A DNA stretch of 64,000 bases from NCBI GenBank assembly GCA_002298915.1, contig DBML01000001.1:62001-126000 (forward strand), in the 5' to 3' direction. Every line of letters starts with the position of its first letter. Positions within the stretch are counted from its first letter, which is position 1. Origin of the DNA: Clostridium sp. UBA699 (lineage in GTDB: Bacteria; Bacillota; Clostridia; Clostridiales; Clostridiaceae). Shown piece by piece: positions 52,585-59,466 of the stretch. The position numbers were made by a program, and so were the translations under genes. Under the pieces are notes generated by a model. It worked only from the letters and a program-made list of their open reading frames with translations. It was not told where the DNA came from and made no database searches.

Positions 52585-54651
52585 ATGGTAACTAGGATAT
52601 CAGGTTTGATGAAAAACAAGGAAAATCTGAGGCGGCTGGGAATATTCCTGCTGACCTTTCTGTTCATGTTCATTGTGCTGGCTACTTCGCTGGTCACAAC
52701 TAAGTACAGCCTCAAGGAAGGCGACATAGCAAAGGTCGACATCAAGGCCCAGAGGGAAGTTGAGGATGCTGCTGCCACTGAGGAAAGAAGGCAGCAGGCC
52801 GGCAGCGCGGTGCCGCTTCAGTACAACAAGAGGACAGAGGTCATGACCGAAGCCGTCGACAGCCTTAACGGCCTTTTCGCCAAAAGGGCGGAAGAGGCCC
52901 AAACGGAGCTGTCTGCAGAAAAAATAAGCGCGCTGCAGAACCAGTCGGACCTTGTGCTGTCGGAAACGCAGGCCCGGTATTTCCTCGGACTGTCCGAGGA
53001 GGACGCTGCAGCCATGCAGAACCTGCTGGTTTCAACCTTGACTGAGCTTTACGAGAGCAGCAACATAAGCGACAGCACCCAGAGCGGCTACCAGGCAGAC
53101 CTGAGCACAGCACAGGAGTTCGTAAAAGCAAGGATAGCTGCCGCAGCCCTTTCAGGCTCCTCAGGAGAGATAGCGCTGCAGCTGGCATTAAACGAGATAA
53201 AGCCGAATTTCTACTATGACCAGGACAAGACAGAAGAGTTGAAGGCGCAGGCTGCAGAAAGGGTCTCCCCGGTCATAATCAAAAAAGGGCAGATAATAGT
53301 AAAGGAAGGGGAGCCGGTTACGGCGCGCCAGATAGAAATCCTCAAGGATCTGGGGCTGCTCAACAGCCAGAGCGGATCCCCTCCTTACCTGTACGCGGTA
53401 CTGGGGATACTGGTGCTGCTCGTGCTGGGCATACAATGGTACTACCTGTGCAGGCTGCAGCCCGAAGTCTTCTACGATCCGGGCAAGCTGATAATGATAA
53501 ACCTTCTGAGCTTCACAGCTGTATTCCTGGCAAGGACAACGGCGGCCGCGTCGATGTTCTTCATACCGCTAGCGTTCATCCCCATGGTGCTGACCATTTC
53601 TCTGGGGCAAAGGATATCAATGGCCACAAGCATCCTGAACTGCATCCTCATAAGCGGAGCTGTGAATTTTGACATTGAGATAACCATACTTGCAGTCGCC
53701 AACGCACTGATCGGCTCGCTGGCAACCAGGAGGCTCCAGCAGAGGAACGAGATACTCAGAGCCTCCGCAGCCGTCGCGGCGATCAACGCGGCGATGGCCT
53801 TCTCCATCGGGCTCCTGCTGAGCAACAACGTGGGCGACGTCGGTCAGAAGGTCGTCCAGGTTTTCGCCGCGAGCCTGATCTCGGGGATGCTCGCAATAGG
53901 CTTCCTGCCTTTCCTTGAGCATATGTTCGGCATAGTCACTACCACGAAGCTGCTCGAGCTTTCCAACCCGAACAGCCCGCTGCTGAAGAGGCTCCTTATG
54001 GAGGCTCCCGGAACCTACCACCACAGCGTGATGGTGGGGAACCTGGCGGAGCACGCGGCGGAAGCGGTCGGAGGAAGCCCGCTCTTCGTAAGGGTGTGCG
54101 CGTACTACCACGATGTAGGGAAGCTCAAAAGGCCTTATTTCTTCAAGGAGAACCAGCTGGAGAACGACAATCCCCATGACAGGATATCGCCGAAGCTTAG
54201 CACCCAGATAGTAATATCCCACGTCAGGGACGGTGCCGACCTCGCCAGGGAGCACAGGCTGCCGAAGGACATAGTCAGCGCCATAGAGCAGCATCACGGC
54301 ACCTCGCTCGCCAAGTACTTCTACATCACCGTCAGGAACAGCAGCGACAAGCCTTCCGAGATAAACGAGACAGACTACAGGTACAAGGGGCCGCTGCCGG
54401 AAACTAAGGAAGCGGGCATACTGATGCTGGCTGATGCCGTGGAGGCTGCGGTCAGGTCGCTGAGCGAACCTTCAAGCGATAAGATAGAGGCCATGGTCGA
54501 CAGCATAATAAAGTCCAGGCTCGAAGACGGCCAGTTCGACAGCTGCGACCTCACCTTCAGGGACATGGAAAAGATTAAGGATGCTTTCCTCGCGGTTTTC
54601 AACGGCATATACCACAGCCGCATCGAATACCCCGAGGACAAATGGGCATAG
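52585..54651 (+). CDS. pgpH: PgpH-like 7TM-HD phosphodiesterase (c-di-AMP)
   Basis: 688 residues. One N-terminal helix (about 19-40), an extracellular 7TMR-HD domain (about 45-265), seven membrane helices (about 270-440) and a cytoplasmic HD domain (TYHHSVMVGNLAEHAAEAVG near 478-497, HD at 509-510 in YYHDVGKLKRPYFF, IEQHHGTSLAKYF). Family members degrade cyclic di-AMP, the osmotic second messenger. AAGGGGA precedes the ATG. It heads the pgpH-ybeY-dgkA-cdd-era-recO block usual in Firmicutes. Confidence 0.94.
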   Translation: MVTRISGLMKNKENLRRLGIFLLTFLFMFIVLATSLVTTKYSLKEGDIAKVDIKAQREVEDAAATEERRQQAGSAVPLQYNKRTEVMTEAVDSLNGLFAKRAEEAQTELSAEKISALQNQSDLVLSETQARYFLGLSEEDAAAMQNLLVSTLTELYESSNISDSTQSGYQADLSTAQEFVKARIAAAALSGSSGEIALQLALNEIKPNFYYDQDKTEELKAQAAERVSPVIIKKGQIIVKEGEPVTARQIEILKDLGLLNSQSGSPPYLYAVLGILVLLVLGIQWYYLCRLQPEVFYDPGKLIMINLLSFTAVFLARTTAAASMFFIPLAFIPMVLTISLGQRISMATSILNCILISGAVNFDIEITILAVANALIGSLATRRLQQRNEILRASAAVAAINAAMAFSIGLLLSNNVGDVGQKVVQVFAASLISGMLAIGFLPFLEHMFGIVTTTKLLELSNPNSPLLKRLLMEAPGTYHHSVMVGNLAEHAAEAVGGSPLFVRVCAYYHDVGKLKRPYFFKENQLENDNPHDRISPKLSTQIVISHVRDGADLAREHRLPKDIVSAIEQHHGTSLAKYFYITVRNSSDKPSEINETDYRYKGPLPETKEAGILMLADAVEAAVRSLSEPSSDKIEAMVDSIIKSRLEDGQFDSCDLTFRDMEKIKDAFLAVFNGIYHSRIEYPEDKWA

Positions 54652-54664
54652 AGGAGGTATGGAA

Positions 54665-55174
54665 ATGATACTTTGGGACGACGATCAGGACAAGGTTGTT
54701 GTTGACGAAAAATTCTACAGCCTGATGGAGGACATAGTCAAATACGCCCTCGGGGAGGAGGGTGTGAGCATCCCCTGGGAGCTCAGCATCACACTGGTGG
54801 ACAACGAAGCCATACGGCACATAAACAACGAGTTCAGGCAGATAGACAAGGTGACGGACGTCCTGTCCTTCCCTATGCTCAGCTACCCCGAGGGGCTCGT
54901 CTTCAGCGAGTTCTACGCCGGGAAAAGGTTCAGGGACGAGGATCTGGACGGCGACCAGCTGGTGCTCGGAGACATAGTCCTTTCACTTGAAAAGGCGAAG
55001 GAGCAGAGCGAGGAATTCAGCCACAGCTTCCTCAGGGAGGCATGCTATCTGACCGTGCACTCTATCCTCCACCTCCTCGGCTACGACCACATGAACCCGG
55101 ACGACAAGAAGAGGATGAGGAAAAGGGAAGAGGAGATACTCAGGAACTTCGATATGACGAGAGGCGACATATGA
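54665..55174 (+). CDS. ybeY: rRNA maturation endoribonuclease YbeY
   Basis: 169 residues with the zinc triad HSILHLLGYDH (HxxxHxxxxxH) and the N-terminal KVTDVLSFPM segment typical of YbeY, which takes part in 16S rRNA 3' processing and ribosome quality control. The ATG at 54665 sits 7 bases after GAGGAGGT; the earlier ATG at 54659 abuts that site. It overlaps the next gene by 4 bases (ATGA). Confidence 0.95.
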   Translation: MILWDDDQDKVVVDEKFYSLMEDIVKYALGEEGVSIPWELSITLVDNEAIRHINNEFRQIDKVTDVLSFPMLSYPEGLVFSEFYAGKRFRDEDLDGDQLVLGDIVLSLEKAKEQSEEFSHSFLREACYLTVHSILHLLGYDHMNPDDKKRMRKREEEILRNFDMTRGDI

Positions 55175-55875
55175 ATGTAAGGAAAATGCTGGACAGCTTT
55201 AACTACGCCATAGACGGGATAATCCACACCGTCAGGACGCAGAGGAACATGAGGATACACATGCTAGCAGCACTGGTCGTACTTACCGCGTGCTTTTTCT
55301 ACAACCTGAGCAGGGTTGAGCTGCTGGCCATAATAGTTTCGATCTGCATGGTCCTCATGGCAGAGCTGCTTAACACGGCCATCGAGTTCACGATAGACCT
55401 GACGGCAAACTACTACCATCCGCTAGCCAAGCAAGCTAAGAACGCCGCAGCGGGAGGGGTGCTAGTCGCGGCAATCAACGCACTGGTTGTAGGGTTCATA
55501 ATCTTCTGGGACAAGCTCTGGGTCATTGACTTCTCGCTGATAAACAAGGTCAGGAGCTCGAGCCCCTACGCCATATTCCTGATGCTTGTCATAGTTATCA
55601 TAGCAGTCGTCATCGCCAAAGCGCACTTCGGGGAGGGCACCCCCCTCAAGGGAGGGATGCCGAGCGGGCACAGCGCCATCTCCTTCTCCCTGGCGACGCT
55701 GTTGACTCTTTACACCGGACAGCCGCTTGTCTTCGTGATAAGCTTCATAATGGCTTTCATTGCGGCCCAGAGCAGGGTCGACGCCGAGGTCCACTCGGTG
55801 CTCGAGGTGGTCGCAGGCGCCGTCCTCGGAATACTGCTAACCATCCTGCTCTACACCATATTCGTTAAAAGATAA
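55171..55875 (+). CDS. Fusion of DgkA-type kinase and PAP2 phosphatase
   Basis: 234 residues. Residues about 1-110 are the small membrane kinase fold of Gram-positive DgkA (undecaprenol/diacylglycerol kinase): RTQRNMRIHM, MAELLNTAIEFTIDL, AKNAAAGGVLVAA. Residues about 125-234 are a PAP2-like phosphatase with PSGHS (164-168) and SRVDAEVHSVLEV (from 201), though the first PAP2 motif (KxxxxxxRP) is not clear. One protein thus carries a lipid kinase and a lipid phosphatase, possibly balancing undecaprenyl phosphate and undecaprenol. Overlaps ybeY by 4 bases. Confidence 0.92.
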   Translation: MNVRKMLDSFNYAIDGIIHTVRTQRNMRIHMLAALVVLTACFFYNLSRVELLAIIVSICMVLMAELLNTAIEFTIDLTANYYHPLAKQAKNAAAGGVLVAAINALVVGFIIFWDKLWVIDFSLINKVRSSSPYAIFLMLVIVIIAVVIAKAHFGEGTPLKGGMPSGHSAISFSLATLLTLYTGQPLVFVISFIMAFIAAQSRVDAEVHSVLEVVAGAVLGILLTILLYTIFVKR

Positions 55876-55893
55876 AAGAGGGGAGTGTGTTTG

Positions 55894-56289
55894 ATGAAGA
55901 TTGAGGATTTGATCTCCATGGCAGCAGAGGCAAGGAGGAACGCCTATGTTCCCTACTCGAAATTCCGTGTGGGTGCTGCCCTCCTGATGGAAGACGGCAG
56001 CGTGTACACTGGCTGCAACGTTGAAAACGCATCCTACGGTGCTACGAACTGCGCGGAAAGGACGGCCATATTCAAGGCTGTGTCCGAAGGGCACAGGAAG
56101 ATCAGGGCCATTTGCATAATGGGCAGCAAGGAAGGCAGCTACGCTTTCCCCTGCGGAATCTGCAGGCAGGTCATCTCGGAGTTTTCAGACGACGACACAA
56201 AAATAATAGTCGCCCAGGACGAGGAGAACTACCTGGTGAGGACAGTCGGTGAGCTTCTCCCTGAAGCGTTCACCACAAAGGACCTATAA
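55894..56289 (+). CDS. cdd: Cytidine deaminase
   Basis: 131 residues, tetrameric type. NVENASYGATNCAERTAIF holds the first zinc Cys and the catalytic Glu; PCGICRQ gives the other two zinc Cys. It converts cytidine and deoxycytidine to uridine forms for salvage. The ATG at 55894 lies after GAGGGGAG; an in-frame GTG at 55885 overlaps the ribosome site. Placed before era, as usual. Confidence 0.96.
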   Translation: MKIEDLISMAAEARRNAYVPYSKFRVGAALLMEDGSVYTGCNVENASYGATNCAERTAIFKAVSEGHRKIRAICIMGSKEGSYAFPCGICRQVISEFSDDDTKIIVAQDEENYLVRTVGELLPEAFTTKDL

Positions 56290-56309
56290 TATTTTAAGGA
56301 GAATCATAT

Positions 56310-57191
56310 ATGTTTAAATCAGGATTTATTACCATAATCGGAAGGCCCAACGTGGGCAAGTCCACTCTGACAAACGAGATTGTGGGGGAAAAGCTCTCCA
56401 TAGTTTCCAGCAAGCCGCAGACGACCAGGACGAACATCCAGAGCATACTCAACTCGGAAGACTACCAGTTCGTGTTCGTCGACACGCCGGGCATGCACAA
56501 GCCGAAGCACAAGCTCGGCGAGCACATGGTCAAGCTAGCAAAGGACTCGCTCAAGGAGGTCGACCTGATAATATTCATGACGACGCCGGACGTTGAGGTC
56601 GGAAAGGGAGACAAGTTCATCCTGGACCAGCTCAGGGAGACGGGGGTGCCTGTGTTCCTGGTGCTCAACAAGATCGACGAGACGACCCCTGAGAGGGTGG
56701 CCGAAACCCTGAAGAACTACTCAGCTGAGTTCGACTTTGCCGAGATAATACCGATCGCAGCCATAAAGGGAAAGAACGTTGACAGGCTCAAGGAGCTGAT
56801 GGTGAAATACATGCCTGAGGGTCCGAAGTACTACCCTGAGGACATGATAACCGACTCGGAGGAGAGGTTCATAGTCTCCGAGACGATAAGGGAGAAGGCT
56901 CTCAGGCTCCTGTCAGAGGAGGTTCCGCACGGCATAGCCGTAGACGTGACCTCGATGAAGAAGGATGAAAAGGGCATATGGCACATATCCGCCGACATCC
57001 TCTGCGAGAAGGACTCGCACAAGGGCATAATAATAGGAAAGAAGGGCGCGATGCTCAAGAAGATATCCACCTACGCGAGGCAGGACATAGAGAAGTTCCT
57101 CGGCGAGAAGGTTTTCCTTGAGCTCTGGGTCAAGGTAAGAAAGGACTGGAGGGACAGCTCGAACCTCCTTAAAGAGCTCGGCTACAAATAG
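56310..57191 (+). CDS. era: GTPase Era
   Basis: 293 residues. N-terminal GTPase: G1 [10 protein letters not shown]3 [15 protein letters not shown]4 NKID. The C-terminal KH domain has [16 protein letters not shown] and ends [13 protein letters not shown]. It binds the 3' end of 16S rRNA during 30S assembly. TTAAGGAGAA precedes the ATG. Confidence 0.97.
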   Translation: MFKSGFITIIGRPNVGKSTLTNEIVGEKLSIVSSKPQTTRTNIQSILNSEDYQFVFVDTPGMHKPKHKLGEHMVKLAKDSLKEVDLIIFMTTPDVEVGKGDKFILDQLRETGVPVFLVLNKIDETTPERVAETLKNYSAEFDFAEIIPIAAIKGKNVDRLKELMVKYMPEGPKYYPEDMITDSEERFIVSETIREKALRLLSEEVPHGIAVDVTSMKKDEKGIWHISADILCEKDSHKGIIIGKKGAMLKKISTYARQDIEKFLGEKVFLELWVKVRKDWRDSSNLLKELGYK

Positions 57192-57246
57192 CGGGGCCGA
57201 ATTTTGAAAATTTTAAATTATTTGTGGAAAATTGATTGGGAAAGGT

Positions 57247-57252
57247 TATAAT
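57247..57252 (+). promoter_or_regulatory. -10 box before recO
   Basis: TATAAT with no good -35 (TTGTGG is 19 bases upstream). The start point would fall near 57259, leaving almost no leader. Confidence 0.4.
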
Positions 57253-57269
57253 ATTATCATATCCTTTTG

Positions 57270-58040
57270 ATGGGGGGATTCTTTCTGTCTATTTTTAAAA
57301 CCCGCGCGATGGTAATAAGGACGCAGGACATAAACGAAAACGACAAGCTCCTGTGGCTGTTCACGGAAAAGCTGGGCAAGGTTTCGGCCGTTGCAAGGGG
57401 AGCAAAAAAGGGCAAGAGCAGGTTCATGGCCGCAAGCCAGCTGTTCTGCTACGGTGAGTACGTGCTGTACAAGGGCAGAAGCCTCTACACCATAAACGAG
57501 GCCCAGGTTACGGAGTCCTTCCAGGGGCTGCTCAAGGACCTGGAGCACATAACCTACGCCTCCTACCTGTGCGAGCTCATCCAGATAAGCATGCAGGACG
57601 AGGAGAGCAACAGAGGGCTCTTCGTGCACCTGATCTCCGCCTTCTACTTCATGAAGGACGAGATAGTCGACCTGGAGATACTGGCCAGGGCTTTCGAGAT
57701 AAAGCTCCTGGAGTCTACAGGCTTCAGCTTCGACCTTGAAAGGTGCGTAGGCTGCGGCACGAAAATAAGCACCTCGGACTATCTTAGCCTGCAGTACGGA
57801 GGAGGCGTATGCCAAAACTGCGCAAGGGCCAACGGCATGAGGGTCAGCTTCGCAGCGTTCAACGCGCTCAGGGCTCTTTCCAGGATGTCCTTTCAAAACA
57901 TATATAGAGTTACTCTTTCGCCAGAAGTGAAGGAGGAGCTATATAAAATATTATCCACGGCTATATCCCAGAACTACTTCAAGAAACCTAAAAGCTTGGA
58001 AACACTAAACTATTTAAAAGGAGTGATAATCAATGAGTGA
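57270..58040 (+). CDS. recO: DNA repair protein RecO
   Basis: 256 residues. N-terminal OB fold (TRAMVIRTQDINENDKLLWLFTEKLGKVSAVARGAKKGKSR) and helical C-terminal domain with a zinc module (CVGCG near 157 and CQNC near 183). It mediates RecA loading in RecFOR recombination. The start is uncertain: ATG at 57270 is the first Met but has no ribosome site in front. GGGGGG lies just after it, 7 bases before an in-frame CTG at 57285 that would fit family alignments well. It overlaps the next gene by 8 bases. Confidence 0.92.
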   Translation: MGGFFLSIFKTRAMVIRTQDINENDKLLWLFTEKLGKVSAVARGAKKGKSRFMAASQLFCYGEYVLYKGRSLYTINEAQVTESFQGLLKDLEHITYASYLCELIQISMQDEESNRGLFVHLISAFYFMKDEIVDLEILARAFEIKLLESTGFSFDLERCVGCGTKISTSDYLSLQYGGGVCQNCARANGMRVSFAAFNALRALSRMSFQNIYRVTLSPEVKEELYKILSTAISQNYFKKPKSLETLNYLKGVIINE

Positions 58041-58599
58041 AATTACTTTAGAGAAAATTGATATCATCAGGGAGAGAACCGGAGCCAGCTATTCAGAGGC
58101 CAAGGAAGCGCTGGAAGCCTGCGACGGAAACGTTGTGGACGCGCTTATCTATATCGAGGAGCAGAAGAAGGAACCGGCTGCAGAGAACATGTTTGCTTCA
58201 AAGGAAGAGTTCTTCGACTGGCTCAGGGATATCATAAATAAAGGCAACGTGAACAGGATAAGGGTCAAGAAGGACGACAAGGTCCTCATAGACGTCCCTG
58301 TTACGGCAGGAGCCGCTGCCATGCTCACAGCGCTTATATGGCCGCCTATCCTTGCTGTTGGCCTTGTTACTGCAGTTGTCACACAGGTAACTATCGAGAT
58401 AACCAAATCCGACGGAACAGTCGAGGTTATCAACACAGCCTTCAAGAACACAATGGATGACATAAAGGAAAAGTTCAAGGGCAAGGGCAAAGACGAAAGC
58501 AAGGACGATAACGTGTACCAGTACACAGTGAAGTTCGATGACATGGAAGAGGAAGCTAAAAAGGAGCCTGAAGAAGGGGAGCCAAAAGAGGATAAATAA
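58033..58599 (+). CDS. DUF4342 protein with UBA/TS-N-like N-terminus
   Basis: 188 residues. The first 45 (IRERTGASYSEAKEALEACDGNVVDALIYIEE) form a UBA/TS-N-like three-helix domain as in EF-Ts and nascent-chain factors. The middle (about 55-140) is DUF4342-like, with a VPVTAGAAAMLTALIWPP hydrophobic stretch that may be membrane-associated. The tail is acidic and charged. The function is unknown. AAGGAGTGA precedes the ATG, which overlaps the end of recO, so it is translationally coupled to it. Confidence 0.85.
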   Translation: MSEITLEKIDIIRERTGASYSEAKEALEACDGNVVDALIYIEEQKKEPAAENMFASKEEFFDWLRDIINKGNVNRIRVKKDDKVLIDVPVTAGAAAMLTALIWPPILAVGLVTAVVTQVTIEITKSDGTVEVINTAFKNTMDDIKEKFKGKGKDESKDDNVYQYTVKFDDMEEEAKKEPEEGEPKEDK

Positions 58600-58615
58600 T
58601 CCGTCAAAAGCATTG

Positions 58616-58643
58616 TCGGCAGGCAAAAAGCCTGCCGATTTTG
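58616..58643 (+). terminator. Terminator after the era-recO block
   Basis: TCGGCAGGC (58616-58624) pairs with GCCTGCCGA (58630-58638), AAAAA loop, followed by TTTTG. Confidence 0.9.
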
Positions 58644-58671
58644 AATTATGCTGTATAATTGCATTTAAGTG

Positions 58672-58700
58672 TTGTGTTATTTAGCCATAAGTGCTATACT
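58672..58700 (+). promoter_or_regulatory. Candidate promoter of ccpN-ppdK
   Basis: TTGTGT (58672-58677), 17-base spacer, TATACT (58695-58700). A second TATAAT at 58654-58659 lacks a -35. The -35 lies within a candidate CcpN box. Confidence 0.5.
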
Positions 58701-58764
58701 ACTTAGTATTGAGACATAATATATGCGTACAATATAGTGCACAAATGGGGCAATACATAACACA
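58673..58764. promoter_or_regulatory. Inverted pair of CcpN-like boxes
   Basis: TGTGTTATTTA (58673-58683, plus) and TGTGTTATGTA (58754-58764, minus) face each other, sharing TTGTGTTAT/ATAACACAA. Each fits 10 of 11 positions of the CcpN consensus TRTGHYATAYW as I remember it. This suggests autoregulation of ccpN-ppdK. Confidence 0.5.
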
Positions 58765-58779
58765 ATATGATGAAGGAAG

Positions 58780-59463
58780 GTGAATGCCATTAAACTAACG
58801 CCCAGACAAGAACACATAATCGAGCTTGTGAAAGAAAAGCAGCCGATAACCAGCGAGCAGCTGGCAGAAAAACTCAACGTGACAAGGGCTACACTGAGGA
58901 CAGACCTGTCTATCCTTACTATGACAGGGATACTCGAAGCCAAGCCAAAGGTAGGGTATGTTTTTGCGCAGAAGCCGTCTTACAGCCCTTTGCACGAATA
59001 TGTCAGAAACATCAAGGTTGAAGCTATTATGTCCAAGCCGGTCGTTGTCGAAGAGAGCTCCACCGTCTACGATGCGATCGTGAACCTGTTCCTCAACGAC
59101 GTTGGCACGATGTTCGTCGTGAACAAGGGAGCCTTCGTGGGAGCGGTTTCAAGGAAGGACTTCCTCAAGATGGCCATTGGAGGCATGGACATGCACAAGG
59201 TGCCTGTCGGAATGCTCATGACCAGGATGCCCAACATAATATATGTTACAAAGGACGAGAACGCTTACGCCGCGGCCCGCAAGATAATAGAGCACGAGGT
59301 GGACTGCCTGCCTGTGCTTGAAAAAGCAGTGGTGGAGTCCAAGGAAGCGTACGTTATCGTGGGGAAGGTTTCTAAAACGAACATCACCAAGCTGTTCGTA
59401 GCCATGGGAGAAAATAATTTTACTGACAAAAGTGAAAAAAATCACAATAAAGAAGGGATGTAG
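58780..59463 (+). CDS. ccpN: CcpN-type regulator (HTH plus two CBS domains)
   Basis: 227 residues: N-terminal winged helix (about 5-60, ITSEQLAEKLNVTRATLRTDL) and two CBS domains (about 75-210: MSKPVVVEESSTVYDAIVNLF, MTRMPNIIYVTKDENAYAAARKI). This is the CcpN/YqzB architecture; in Bacillus CcpN represses gluconeogenic genes and its CBS pair senses nucleotides. The start is ambiguous: the GTG at 58780 overlaps the AAGGAAGGTGA ribosome site, whereas an in-frame ATT at 58789 is well spaced. ppdK begins 3 bases after the stop. Confidence 0.92.
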   Translation: MNAIKLTPRQEHIIELVKEKQPITSEQLAEKLNVTRATLRTDLSILTMTGILEAKPKVGYVFAQKPSYSPLHEYVRNIKVEAIMSKPVVVEESSTVYDAIVNLFLNDVGTMFVVNKGAFVGAVSRKDFLKMAIGGMDMHKVPVGMLMTRMPNIIYVTKDENAYAAARKIIEHEVDCLPVLEKAVVESKEAYVIVGKVSKTNITKLFVAMGENNFTDKSEKNHNKEGM

Positions 59464-59466
59464 ATT

